Positions 33,945 through 42,198 of a DNA stretch of 64,000 bases are shown here, piece after piece. Under the pieces are notes generated by a model. The model saw nothing but the letters and a program-made list of their open reading frames with translations. It had not been told where the DNA came from and did no database searches. Each line of letters begins with the position of its first letter. The first letter of the stretch is position 1. The translations under genes were made by a program, and so were the position numbers. This stretch comes from Arenimonas sp049195245 (GTDB lineage Bacteria > Pseudomonadota > Gammaproteobacteria > Xanthomonadales > Xanthomonadaceae). The DNA lies in the NCBI RefSeq assembly GCF_049195245.1, contig NZ_JBMIRR010000023.1, positions 124,001-188,000 on the forward strand, in the 5' to 3' direction.

Positions 33945-34256
33945 ATGAACAAGACCAACTCGACTGCCGCGCTGGCTGCCGCGTTCGCCCTTGCCCTGTC
34001 CGGCGCGGCGTTTGCCGGCGACAACAAGGACGAGACGGCGGTGGATCCCAACATGGCCCCGCCGACGTCCGCCGAGGTCACCTTCGAGCAGCTCGACACC
34101 GATGCCGATGGCTACGTCGCCAAGACCGACATCCCGGCCGAGCACGAGCTTTCCATCCAGTTCGCCGTGGCGGACAGCAACCAGGACGCGCGCCTGAGCC
34201 GCGATGAGTTCGACGCCTACCAGGTGGCTCCGGAAGAGGAAGAGGCCGAGGAGTAA
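33945..34256 (+). CDS. EF-hand calcium-binding exported protein
   Basis: A 103-residue protein with a signal peptide (TAALAAAFALALSGAAFA) and two EF-hand loops: DTDADGYVAKTD near residues 51-62, with good ligand positions, and DSNQDARLSRDE near residues 76-87. The tail is Glu-rich (PEEEEAEE). AGGAG lies 8 bases before the ATG. The protein probably binds calcium in the periplasm; a regulatory role is not shown. Confidence 0.88.
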   Translation: MNKTNSTAALAAAFALALSGAAFAGDNKDETAVDPNMAPPTSAEVTFEQLDTDADGYVAKTDIPAEHELSIQFAVADSNQDARLSRDEFDAYQVAPEEEEAEE

Positions 34257-34289
34257 TCGGCTTCGGCATCACGCTTTCTCTCCCCCCAG

Positions 34290-34314
34290 CGGGCGGCCTT
34301 CGGGCCGCCCGTTT
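34290..34314 (+). terminator. Terminator with UUCG loop
   Basis: CGGGCGGCC (34290-34298) and GGCCGCCCG (34303-34311) form a perfect 9-bp stem closed by a TTCG tetraloop, with TTT after it. It lies between convergent genes (EF-hand and dinB). Confidence 0.85.
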
Positions 34315-34325
34315 CGTTTGGGCCC

Positions 34326-35387
34326 TCAGAAGAGTCCGGGCTGCGGCGGCAGTTCGTCGTGGCGGCGGAAGTTGGCCAGGCCCACGCCCACCAGCCGGTA
34401 GCGCACGCGCGCGGGCAGTTCCACCCGCGACCTCAGGTCCAGCGCGATCGCCACGACTTCCTGCAGCGACGTCGGTGGCGTGGGCGGCGTGTGGCTGCGG
34501 GTGAGGATGCGGAAGTCGGCGGTCTTGAGCTTGAGCACCACGGTGCGGCCGCTGCGGTCGCCCTCGCGCTGTGCGGCGGCCCAGGCTTTTGCGGCCAGTC
34601 GTTCGATGGCTTCGGTCGTGTGCTCCAGCGTCACGTCCTGGGCGAAGGTGTCCTCGGCCGAGACCTGGGTGGTGGGGCGTTCGCTTTCCACCGCGTGTTC
34701 GTCGATGCCCTGCGAGAGTTCATGCAGGCGGCGGCCCCAGCGCCCGAAACGGCGCTCGAGTCCTTGCAGGCCGTGGGCGCGAAGCTGGCCGACGGTCTGG
34801 ATGCCCAGGTCCGCCAGCTTGCCCTCCATCACTTTGCCCACGCCTGGCAGCTTGGCTACCGGCAGCGGCGCGAGGAAATCCAGCACCCGGGCCGGCTTGA
34901 TCACGTACTGGCCGTCGGGCTTGCGCCAGTCGCTGGCGATCTTGGCCAGGAACTTGTTGGGCGCGATGCCGGCCGAGGCGGTGAGCCGGGTTTCCTCGCG
35001 GATGGCGTCGCGGATCGCGGTGGCGACGGCGGTGGCGCTGGCCAGGTCCTGCTTGTTGCGGGTGACGTCGAGGTAGGCCTCGTCCAGCGACAGCGGCTCG
35101 ATCAGGTCGGTGTGGCGGGCGAAAATCTCGCGCACCTGGCGCGATACCGCCTTGTAGCGCACGAAGTCGGGCGGCACGAACACGGCCTGCGGGCAAAGCT
35201 TCTCCGCGCGCAGCGCGGGCATGGCCGAGCGGATGCCGAAGGTGCGCGCCTCGTAGCTGGCCGCACACACGACCGAACGCGCCCCACGCCAGGCCACCAC
35301 CACCGGCCGCCCGCGCAGCGAAGCATCGTCCCGCTGCTCCACGGACGCATAAAAAGCATCCATGTCCACATGCACGATCTTCCGCAC
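34326..35387 (-). CDS. dinB: DNA polymerase IV (translesion)
   Basis: Y-family DNA polymerase of 353 residues. The catalytic motifs are VHVDMDAFYASVE near the N-terminus and LSLDEAYLDVT, with AGIAPNKFLAKIASDWRKPDG and the helix-hairpin-helix KLPGVGKVMEGKLADLGI. The little-finger domain and a C-terminal QPGLF that fits a beta-clamp-binding motif are present. GTG at 35387 is chosen because GGGAGG stands just before it; an ATG at 35408 lies inside the palindromic repeat and has no ribosome site. It lies downstream of the LytTR gene on the same strand, across that repeat. No LexA site was recognised. Confidence 0.9.
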   Translation of the reverse strand: MRKIVHVDMDAFYASVEQRDDASLRGRPVVVAWRGARSVVCAASYEARTFGIRSAMPALRAEKLCPQAVFVPPDFVRYKAVSRQVREIFARHTDLIEPLSLDEAYLDVTRNKQDLASATAVATAIRDAIREETRLTASAGIAPNKFLAKIASDWRKPDGQYVIKPARVLDFLAPLPVAKLPGVGKVMEGKLADLGIQTVGQLRAHGLQGLERRFGRWGRRLHELSQGIDEHAVESERPTTQVSAEDTFAQDVTLEHTTEAIERLAAKAWAAAQREGDRSGRTVVLKLKTADFRILTRSHTPPTPPTSLQEVVAIALDLRSRVELPARVRYRLVGVGLANFRRHDELPPQPGLF

Positions 35388-35400
35388 CCCCGCCTCCCAG

Positions 35401-35455
35401 GAAAACATACCAGGTATATTTTCATCGACGATGAAAACATACCTGGTATGTTTTC
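35401..35455. repeat. Palindromic repeat element, copy 1
   Basis: Arms 35401-35427 and 35429-35455 are 27-bp inverted repeats (26 of 27 pairs) around one central A. Each arm contains one 15-bp palindromic core, ACATACC-W-GGTATGT (one base altered in the left arm to GGTATAT). Outer ends read GAAAAC and GTTTTC. The stop codon of the LytTR gene (35454-35456) lies at the right edge. Near-identical to copy 2 at 37626. Confidence 0.85.
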
Positions 35456-36338
35456 ACGGGGTTGGCGGGGCGGCGCGGTCGCGTAGGGCGGAGCGGTAGC
35501 GGCGGCTGCAGGGCAGGGTGCTGCCGTCGCGCAGGTGCAGGCGGGCGTCGCCGGTGTCCAGCGGCTCGATGCTGGCCACGTGGTCGAGGTTGACGATGTG
35601 GCTGCGGTGCACGCGCTGGAATCGCGCCGGGTCCAGCCGGGCCTCGATCGCGGCGATGGTGCTGCGCAGGGGATAGTCGCGCCCCCGCACGCGAAGGTTC
35701 ACGTAGTTGCCCGCGGCCTGCAGCGACTCGATGTCGTGGGCGGCGACCAGGAACTCACGCCCCAGCTTGCGCACCAGGAAGCGCTCGGGCCGGTCGATCG
35801 GTTCCACCGGCGGGGCGTCGTCATCGGGCGCGGCCAGCAGGCTGGCCTCGCCCTGCATGCGTCGCACCAGCAGCCGGTAACCCTCGATCAGGACCACCAT
35901 GCCCAGGAAGGTCCGCACGTCCTTCACGTATTCATAGAAGAACTGGCGGACCCAGGGCCCGAAGTCGTAATACTCGCCCGCCAGCTGGTAGGCGGCCTTG
36001 CGCACCAGCACCATGCCCACCACGTGCACCAGGCAATAGGCCAGGCTGGCCAGGACGTACAGCGGCAGCCAGCGGCGCCAAGTGTCCAGGTGCAGCGGGT
36101 AGCGCCGGGTGAACCAGACCACGGCCGGGATCAGCACCAGCATCAGCAGCGCACTGCTCCACTCCCAGAGCGCCGGCTCCAGCGGATGGTGGACGAGGCC
36201 CGCCCGGCGCATCTCCATGCCCACGGTGATGGTGTTGCCAGCGGCCGCCAGGCAGGTGCTGATCACCCAGAAGCCGATCTCGATCCAGCGGCGGTGGGGC
36301 AGGTAGCGTTCCGCGAACGGCGTGGGGGCTTCGGACAT
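35454..36338 (-). CDS. LytTR-family transcriptional regulator with membrane domain
   Basis: A 294-residue protein with about four transmembrane segments (IGFWVISTCLAAAGNTI, LLMLVLIPAVVWF, LYVLASLAYCLVHVVG, FLGMVVLIEGYRLL) and a C-terminal LytTR DNA-binding domain (IESLQAAGNYVNLRVRGRDYPLRST, FQRVHRSHIVNLDHV). No receiver domain is present, so the membrane part is the likely sensor. The stop codon falls inside the palindromic repeat, so the last residues (RAAPPTP) abut it. It is divergent from the acyltransferase gene, 150 bases apart, which it may regulate. Confidence 0.87.
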   Translation of the reverse strand: MSEAPTPFAERYLPHRRWIEIGFWVISTCLAAAGNTITVGMEMRRAGLVHHPLEPALWEWSSALLMLVLIPAVVWFTRRYPLHLDTWRRWLPLYVLASLAYCLVHVVGMVLVRKAAYQLAGEYYDFGPWVRQFFYEYVKDVRTFLGMVVLIEGYRLLVRRMQGEASLLAAPDDDAPPVEPIDRPERFLVRKLGREFLVAAHDIESLQAAGNYVNLRVRGRDYPLRSTIAAIEARLDPARFQRVHRSHIVNLDHVASIEPLDTGDARLHLRDGSTLPCSRRYRSALRDRAAPPTP

Positions 36339-36488
36339 GGCGCTAGTCTAGGTGCCGCGCGGGGCCGTCGCACGACGGTTCGTCCCCCGGGTCCGCGATT
36401 CGTCCCCGCGGGCCGGCCGTGCGTCCCCTGCGCATGGCTTGGCAAGGTCGCGGTCCCGACCATGGCGTCTTCCCGACCGGAATCCGCC

Positions 36489-37712
36489 ATGACCCGCCGC
36501 CACGACCTCGACGCCCTGCGCGTGCTCGCCATCCTGTCCCTGATCGCCTACCACTGCGGCATGCTCTACGTGGCCGAGTGGGACTGGCACATCAAGAGCA
36601 GCTACCTGCAGGAGTGGCTGCAGTGGCCAATGCTGACCATGAACCGGTGGCGGATGGCGCTGCTGTTCCTGATCTCCGGGCTGGCGATCGGTCTCTACCA
36701 GCCCGCGCGTGCGCCGGGGCGGTTCGCACTGTCGCGGACCTGGCGGCTGTTCCTGCCGCTGGTGTTCGGCATGCTGGTGATCGTGCCGGTGCAGGCCTAC
36801 GCGCAGGGGGTGGTCAACGGCGGGGTGGAGCCGGGTTACGGCCGCTTCCTGCTGCGCTACTGGCAGCTGCAGCCCTGGCCGGATGGCCGCTTCGACGGTG
36901 CCGAGTACGGCATCACCTGGAACCACCTGTGGTACCTGGCTTACCTGTGGGTCTACAGCCTGCTGCTGGTGGCGCTGCTTCCGCTGCTGGAATCGGGCGC
37001 GGGGCGGCGGCTGCAGGCGGCGATGGGCGGACTGCGGGGTGTCTGGCTGGTGGCGGTGCCGGTGTTGCCGCTGGTGCTTTACGTGAACCTGCTGATGCCC
37101 CGGTTCGAGGCCAGCAACGATCTGCTCAATGACTGGTTCCAGCACGCGCAGTTTTTCACGGTGTTCCTCTACGGCTACCTGCTGGCGCGGCAGGGGCCGT
37201 TCTGGGAGGAGCTGGCGCGCCTGCGGCGGCCGCTGGGTTGGGCCGCCGCGGTCATGATCGCCGTGTACGTGCCGCTGCTGAAATTCGACGTGGCGTTTTC
37301 CGACCCCATGCTGGTGGCGGTGCGCAGCCTTCGTGCCCTGCTGGTGTGGACCACGCTGCTGGCCATCCTGGCCTGGGCGCGCCACGCGCTGGATCGCCCC
37401 TTCCGCTGGTTGCCCTATGCCAGCGAGGCGGTGTTCCCGTGGTACGTGATCCACCAGTCGGCCACGGTGCTGATCGCCTACTGGCTGGTGCCGATGCGCC
37501 TGGGCGGCGCGCTCGAGTCCACGCTGGTAGTGGGCGGCACCCTGGCCGCCTGCGCCCTGGGCCACGAATGCGTGCGCCGCATCCCCCTCCTGCGCCCCCT
37601 CTTCGGCCTCAAACCCGCCCGCCAGGAAAACATACCAGGTATGTTTTCATCGTCGTTGAAAACATACCTGGTATGTTTTCATTGGGGGCGGAGGCGGAAG
37701 CGGTCGCGGTAG
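36489..37712 (+). CDS. Acyltransferase 3-family membrane protein
   Basis: A 407-residue integral membrane acyltransferase. The start RRHDLDALRVLAILSLIAYHCGML carries the conserved catalytic-type His of family 3, and about ten hydrophobic helices follow to VVGGTLAACALGHEC. These enzymes acylate exported carbohydrates or small molecules. The final 25 or so residues (from QENIPGMFS to the end) are translated from the palindromic repeat, so the ancestral stop was lost or overrun. ATG at 36489 is preferred, but 36462 is in frame. The 3' end overlaps the end of the convergent GlxA-type gene by 34 bases. Confidence 0.85.
   Translation: MTRRHDLDALRVLAILSLIAYHCGMLYVAEWDWHIKSSYLQEWLQWPMLTMNRWRMALLFLISGLAIGLYQPARAPGRFALSRTWRLFLPLVFGMLVIVPVQAYAQGVVNGGVEPGYGRFLLRYWQLQPWPDGRFDGAEYGITWNHLWYLAYLWVYSLLLVALLPLLESGAGRRLQAAMGGLRGVWLVAVPVLPLVLYVNLLMPRFEASNDLLNDWFQHAQFFTVFLYGYLLARQGPFWEELARLRRPLGWAAAVMIAVYVPLLKFDVAFSDPMLVAVRSLRALLVWTTLLAILAWARHALDRPFRWLPYASEAVFPWYVIHQSATVLIAYWLVPMRLGGALESTLVVGGTLAACALGHECVRRIPLLRPLFGLKPARQENIPGMFSSSLKTYLVCFHWGRRRKRSR
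37626..37680. repeat. Palindromic repeat element, copy 2
   Basis: Arms 37626-37652 and 37654-37680 are 27-bp inverted repeats (26 of 27 pairs) around a central T. Each arm holds the core ACATACC-W-GGTATGT. It lies between convergent genes; the acyltransferase reads through it and the GlxA-type gene stops at its right edge (37679-37681). Near-identical to copy 1. Confidence 0.88.
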
Positions 37713-38686
37713 TCGGCGGGGGTGAGGGAGGTGGCGCGCTTGAAGAGCTTGCGGAAGCTGGAGGCGTCGCTGTAGCCGCAGCGCTCGACGATTTCATCGA
37801 AGCTCAGGCGCGTGGTCTCCAGCAGTGCCTTGGCGCGCTCCACCCGCAGGTGCTGGATGTGGGCCAGCGGTGAACTGTCGTAGTGCTGGCGGAAGTGGCG
37901 CAGCAGGCTGCGCTCGCTGGTGCCGCAGTGCTGGGCCAGTTCGGCGATGCTCAGCTCGCGGTGCAGTTCCTTCTGCAGAAAGCTTTCGGCCTTCTCCGAC
38001 ATCGAATGCCGCGGCCGCTCGGTCAGCGCCAGGCTGATGTACGGCGCCTGGCTCTGCCGGTCGGGATCGATCAGCATCATGCGCGCGGTGTGCTGGGCCA
38101 GGGCCGGATCCACCCGCCTGGCCAGCAGCTGCAGCACATAGCCCAGCACCGCCGTGCTGGCGCCGGTGGTGGTGAGGTTGCCGTCCTCGACGATCATGCG
38201 TTCCACGTCCAGCCGCACGCGCGGATAACGCTGCCGGAACGCCGCGTCCAGCCACCAGCTCGTGGTGGCTTCGTGCCCGTCCAGCAGCCCGGCCTCGGCG
38301 ACCAGGAAACTGCCGCAGCAGCTGGCGGTGATCGCCACGCCGCGCAGGTGCAGCGCACGCAGCAGTTCGATCTCCGGCCCGTAACCCGCCAGCCGCTGCA
38401 CCAGGTCGGCCACGCTGGCATGCATGTAGCCCGGCACCAGCAGCAGGTCCAGCGCGCGATCCGGCGACTGCACCGGCCCGATCTCGAGTCCGCCCGATCC
38501 ACGGATCGATGCCTGCCCGCGCGCACCAACAAGCACGGTCTCCAGGCGCAGCGCGGTGCCCGGGTCGCGCAGCTCCGCCAGCTTCTGCGCGATGCGCACC
38601 ACGTCCATCGGCCCGGTCAGGCTGGACAGCAGGCTGCCCTCCATCGCCAGGATGCCGATACGCAGGCTGCCTTCAACGCGCGACAT
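37679..38686 (-). CDS. GlxA-type AraC-family transcriptional regulator
   Basis: A 335-residue regulator. The N-terminal DJ-1/PfpI-like domain (IGILAMEGSLLSSLTGPMDVVRIA, TASCCGSFLVAEAGLLDG) is followed by two AraC-type helix-turn-helix motifs (LSIAELAQHCGTSERSLLRHFRQHY and LSFDEIVERCGYSDASSFRKLF). GlxA-like proteins sense small ligands. ATG at 38686 is chosen as it opens the DJ-1 domain; a long upstream extension in frame has no support. The start overlaps the end of the next minus-strand gene by 14 bases. The C-terminus ends at the palindromic repeat. Confidence 0.88.
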   Translation of the reverse strand: MSRVEGSLRIGILAMEGSLLSSLTGPMDVVRIAQKLAELRDPGTALRLETVLVGARGQASIRGSGGLEIGPVQSPDRALDLLLVPGYMHASVADLVQRLAGYGPEIELLRALHLRGVAITASCCGSFLVAEAGLLDGHEATTSWWLDAAFRQRYPRVRLDVERMIVEDGNLTTTGASTAVLGYVLQLLARRVDPALAQHTARMMLIDPDRQSQAPYISLALTERPRHSMSEKAESFLQKELHRELSIAELAQHCGTSERSLLRHFRQHYDSSPLAHIQHLRVERAKALLETTRLSFDEIVERCGYSDASSFRKLFKRATSLTPADYRDRFRLRPQ

Positions 38687-39089
38687 AGATCGACCCCGAG
38701 TTCTGCTGCAGCCACTGCACAAGCCCGGCGGGCAGGGCCAGCGTGCCCTGCGGTGCGGGCTGGCCGCAGGCCACGACCCGAATCCGGCCGGAGTGTCCGG
38801 CAGGCAGCGCGGTGGCCGAAGGCGCCACCAATTCCGGCCGGCCCTGGGCATCCTGGGTGAGCAGCCATAGTCCGCGCGGCGGCACGCTGCCGGCGTGGCA
38901 TTCGCCGGAAACCCGCAGGCTCAGGTCGCGACCCCCGGCCGGCAGCAGCCGCCAGGCACGCCCCTGGCTATCGAGTACCGCGCTGTAGCGCGCGCCCTCG
39001 ACGAACACAGCTTCGTCGGCAGCCGGCCGCGAGGCCTGCGCGGCGAGGGAAAACAGGACCAGCACACTGGCAAGGATCAGGCGCTTCAT
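38673..39089 (-). CDS. Exported hypothetical protein
   Basis: A 138-residue protein with a signal peptide (LILASVLVLFSLAAQA). The mature part has two Cys (GECHAG and VVACGQ), probably a disulfide, in a small beta-rich domain (RYSAVLDSQGRAWRLLPAG). No family recognised. It overlaps the GlxA-type gene start by 14 bases and is probably cotranscribed with it. Confidence 0.65.
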   Translation of the reverse strand: MKRLILASVLVLFSLAAQASRPAADEAVFVEGARYSAVLDSQGRAWRLLPAGGRDLSLRVSGECHAGSVPPRGLWLLTQDAQGRPELVAPSATALPAGHSGRIRVVACGQPAPQGTLALPAGLVQWLQQNSGSIYVAR

Positions 39090-39285
39090 GGGTGACTCCG
39101 TGCAGGACGGGCAGGGCCCGGGATGGACACAGAATCCGCCTTGGCCGCCTCCCGCAGCAGCGGCGAAAACGACACTATTGGGGCCAGATCGGCCAGTCAA
39201 GCGGCGAGCCTGGCCCGACGGGGGCCAATTCAGACGCCCGTGCGGCGGATTCCGCCAGCCGCACCCACGCGCACCCAGAAAAGAA

Positions 39286-39309
39286 ACGGGCCGCATTCCT
39301 GCGGCCCGT
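39286..39309 (-). terminator. Terminator downstream of the PepSY gene
   Basis: On the minus strand ACGGGCCGCA pairs with TGCGGCCCGT around a 4-base loop and is followed by the T-rich TTCTTTTCT. It lies 25 bases after the PepSY stop. Confidence 0.8.
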
Positions 39310-39333
39310 CGTCGTGGTCAGCGGCAACCCGGA

Positions 39334-39765
39334 TCAGTCGTCCAGGTTCTCCGAGATCACCTTGCCGCTGTGCGCGTTGATGCGCAGCTCCACGCGCTGG
39401 CCGGCCTTGCTGGTCGCGTCCACTTCCCACACCGCGTCGTCGAGGTCGGTGTCGCGGATGTCGGTGTAGCCGGCCGCCTGCAGGCGGGTCATCAGCTCGG
39501 CGGCGGTGATCAGCGGCGTGTTGCCACGGTCATCGAGCACGTCGCCGGTGCTGCCGTCCACGGCCACGTCGTGCCAGCGGCCGTCGGCATGGCGCACTTC
39601 GGCTTCCCACAGGCCGTCGTCGAATTCGATGTCGCGCACTTCGGTGTAGCCGGCCGAGGCCAGGCGCTGGGTCACGTCGGCCGCGCTGGACACGGCCTGC
39701 GCCGCGGCGGTGCCGGCGGCGGCCAGCGACAGGGACAGGGCGAGAATCAGGGTGGACTTGTTCAT
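39334..39765 (-). CDS. Exported tandem PepSY-domain protein
   Basis: A 143-residue periplasmic protein with a signal peptide (TLILALSLSLAAAGTAAAQA) and two PepSY repeats: LASAGYTEVRDIEFDDGLWEAEVRHADG and LQAAGYTDIRDTDLDDAVWEVDATSKAG. PepSY domains are inhibitory or sensing modules. It is divergent from the PepSY-response-regulator-kinase operon, 127 bases apart, and is a likely target or modulator of that system. Confidence 0.87.
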   Translation of the reverse strand: MNKSTLILALSLSLAAAGTAAAQAVSSAADVTQRLASAGYTEVRDIEFDDGLWEAEVRHADGRWHDVAVDGSTGDVLDDRGNTPLITAAELMTRLQAAGYTDIRDTDLDDAVWEVDATSKAGQRVELRINAHSGKVISENLDD

Positions 39766-39892
39766 GGCGGTGCTCCGTTGCTTGAGGGGGATGACGGGAA
39801 GTCCCGACGGGGCCCACTATCCCGGTCGCGCCTAACGCGGCCATGATCGGGGTGTTCATGGAAAAGTTAATCGCCCGGCCCAAGCTGTGCGC

Positions 39893-40213
39893 ATGATTCC
39901 GCGCGCGCTTCCCCTGCTGATCGCCGGCCTGCTGATGGCCGCGGGCGCTGCCACCGCCGACGCGGCGGCCGGCGACGAGGCCTCGCGCCGCGCCACCGAA
40001 GGCGTGCGCACGGGCCGGCTGGTGAAGCTGGAAGTGCTGCTGGCCGACGCCGAACGCCGCCACCCCGGCGACGTGCTGGAGGTCGAGCTGGAAGACGGCG
40101 AATATGAAATCGAAATCCTGCGACCGGATGGCCGCGTGGTCGAGCTGACCTACGACGCCCGCGACGGCCGCCTGCTGGAAACCGAAATCGAAGACCCGGA
40201 CGAGGACGACTGA
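39893..40213 (+). CDS. PepSY-domain exported protein of the two-component operon
   Basis: A 106-residue protein with a signal peptide (ALPLLIAGLLMAAGAATA) and one PepSY domain (LADAERRHPGDVLEVELEDGEYEIEILRPDG). Its stop overlaps the ATG of the response regulator by one base (TGATG), so translation is coupled. In related loci such proteins tune the adjacent sensor kinase. ATG 39893 and GTG 39887 are both possible starts. Confidence 0.82.
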   Translation: MIPRALPLLIAGLLMAAGAATADAAAGDEASRRATEGVRTGRLVKLEVLLADAERRHPGDVLEVELEDGEYEIEILRPDGRVVELTYDARDGRLLETEIEDPDEDD

Positions 40214-40878
40214 TGCGCCTGCTGCTGGCCGAAGACGACGCCGCCCTGCGCGCACGCATCGCCGATGCCCTCACCGAAGCCGGCTTCGCCGTGGACGCCG
40301 TCGCCGACGGCACCCAGGCCGAATTCCTGGGCCAGACCGAAGACTTCGATGCCGCGGTGCTCGACCTGGGCCTGCCCGGCATGGACGGGCTGTCGGCACT
40401 GTCGCGCTGGCGCGATGCGGGCCGCCGCTTTCCGGTGCTGGTGCTGACGGCGCGTGCGCGCTGGCACGACAAACTGGCGGGCTTCAACGCCGGCGCCGAC
40501 GACTACCTGACCAAACCCTTCCAGCTCGAGGAGCTGATCGTGCGCGTTCGCGCGCTGATCCGCCGCAGCGCCGGCCACGCCCACCCGCGGCTGAGCTGTG
40601 GTCCACTGGAGCTGGACGTCAACGCCGGCCGCTTCAGCCTGGGCGGCGACCCGCTGGCGCTGACGGCGCAGGAGTTCCGCATCCTGAGCTATTTCATCCA
40701 CCACCCCGACAAGGTGATCGGCCGCGGCGTGCTGGGCGAGCACGTCTACGAGGGCGGTTTCGATCCCGATTCCAATGCGCTGGACGTGCTGATCAGCCGC
40801 ATCCGCCGCAAGCTGGGCCAGCCAGGCCTGCTGCACACGGTGCGCGGCCAGGGCTTCCGGCTCGGCGAATCTCCGTGA
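40213..40878 (+). CDS. OmpR/PhoP-family response regulator
   Basis: A 221-residue regulator with a receiver (MRLLLAEDDAALRARIADALTEAG, phospho-Asp in AAVLDLGLPGMDG near residue 51, Lys in TKPF) and a winged-helix output domain (LTAQEFRILSYFIHHPDKVIGRGVLGEHVY, VDVLISRIRRKLG-like end). It is the output of the operon and probably controls the divergent PepSY gene. No binding site was recognised with confidence. Confidence 0.93.
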   Translation: MRLLLAEDDAALRARIADALTEAGFAVDAVADGTQAEFLGQTEDFDAAVLDLGLPGMDGLSALSRWRDAGRRFPVLVLTARARWHDKLAGFNAGADDYLTKPFQLEELIVRVRALIRRSAGHAHPRLSCGPLELDVNAGRFSLGGDPLALTAQEFRILSYFIHHPDKVIGRGVLGEHVYEGGFDPDSNALDVLISRIRRKLGQPGLLHTVRGQGFRLGESP

Positions 40879-42191
40879 AGTCGCTGCGCGGCCGGCTGCT
40901 GCTGGCCAGCGTGGCCGGCATCGCGCTGGCCTCGCTGCTGGCGGCATGGCTGCTGGGCGCGGCCTTCCAGCGGGCGGCGCTGGGTTCGTTCGATCGCCGC
41001 CTGGCCGATGACCTGGTCACCGTGGCCGGCGTGATCGCCCGCGACGGAGACGGCAGCGTGCGCCTGCGGCGCGAACCCGCAGACGGCCGCTATGCGCGCG
41101 TGTTCTCTGGACACTACTGGCAGGTTGGCGACGGCCCGCAGGCCTTCCGTTCGCGATCGCTGTGGGACCACCTGCCGGTGCTGCCGCCGATGCCCGCCAC
41201 CGGTGCGGTGGAATACGGCGAGCTGTCGGGCCCGCGTGGCCAGCGCCTGCGCAGCGCGCAGCGACGCGTGCAGCTGCCCGGCGCGTCCGCGCCCGTGCGC
41301 GTCTGGGTCGCCAGCGACCAGGCCATCCTCGACACCGAAGTGGCGCAGTTCCGCTGGCTGGCGGGCGTCACCTTCGCGGTGCTGGCCGCCGGACTGTCGC
41401 TGGCCGCCGCGGCCCAGGTCCATTTCGGACTGCAGCCCCTGCGCGGCATCACGCAGCGGCTGCAGCGCGTGCGCAGCGGTGAGAACGAGCGCCTTGCCGT
41501 CGAACCCCTGCCCACCGAAGTGCAGCCGCTGGCCGAACACCTCAACCAGTTGCTCGACCACCACGAACGCATGGTGCAGCGCGCGCGCCAGTCCGGGCAG
41601 GACCTGGCGCATGCGCTGAAGACACCGCTTGCGGTGCTGGACGCCGAAGCGCAGCGGCCCGGCGCGGCGCTGGCCGACACCGTGTCCGAGCAGGTGGCGC
41701 GGATGCGCGCCGTGGTGGACCGCCAGCTGGCCACCAGCGCACCGGTGGACGCGCGTCAGTCCTGCGAGGTCGCGCCGGTGGTGGCGCGGCTGCGCGACTA
41801 CCTGGCCGCAGCCCATCGCGACAAGGCGCTGGCGCTTTCGATGTCGGTCCCTGCGGCGCTGAAGTTCCAGGGCGCGGCCGACGATCTGGAGGAGATGCTG
41901 GGCAACGTGCTCGACAACGCCTGCAAATGGGCGCGGGAGCGCGTGCAGGTGCAGGGCGGACAGGCCGGTGGCCGGATCTGGATAGAAGTGGGCGACGATG
42001 GTCCGGGTCTGGCGCCATCGCTGCGGGCCGCGGCCCTCGAGCGTGGCGTCCGCCTCGACCAGCGCATGCCCGGCACCGGACTGGGCCTGGCGATCGTGCA
42101 GGACATCGCCGCCAGCTACGGCGGCGCGCTGGCCCTCGACGTCGCGCCGCTGGGCGGCTTGTCGGTGCGGCTGGAGTTGCCGGCCGCGTAG
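40875..42191 (+). CDS. Sensor histidine kinase (PhoQ-like)
   Basis: A 438-residue inner-membrane kinase starting at GTG 40875, overlapping the regulator by four bases. It has a transmembrane helix at about 8-30, a periplasmic domain (about 35-150), a second helix (FRWLAGVTFAVLAAGLSLAAAAQ), a HAMP-like linker and the H-box GQDLAHALKTPLAVL. The HATPase domain has MLGNVLDNACKWA (N box), GDDGPGL and GTGLGLAIVQD. The H-box type DLAHALKTPL is that of PhoQ-like kinases. It ends 7 bases before the convergent lipoprotein gene. Confidence 0.92.
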   Translation: MKSLRGRLLLASVAGIALASLLAAWLLGAAFQRAALGSFDRRLADDLVTVAGVIARDGDGSVRLRREPADGRYARVFSGHYWQVGDGPQAFRSRSLWDHLPVLPPMPATGAVEYGELSGPRGQRLRSAQRRVQLPGASAPVRVWVASDQAILDTEVAQFRWLAGVTFAVLAAGLSLAAAAQVHFGLQPLRGITQRLQRVRSGENERLAVEPLPTEVQPLAEHLNQLLDHHERMVQRARQSGQDLAHALKTPLAVLDAEAQRPGAALADTVSEQVARMRAVVDRQLATSAPVDARQSCEVAPVVARLRDYLAAAHRDKALALSMSVPAALKFQGAADDLEEMLGNVLDNACKWARERVQVQGGQAGGRIWIEVGDDGPGLAPSLRAAALERGVRLDQRMPGTGLGLAIVQDIAASYGGALALDVAPLGGLSVRLELPAA

Positions 42192-42198
42192 CCGGCAA

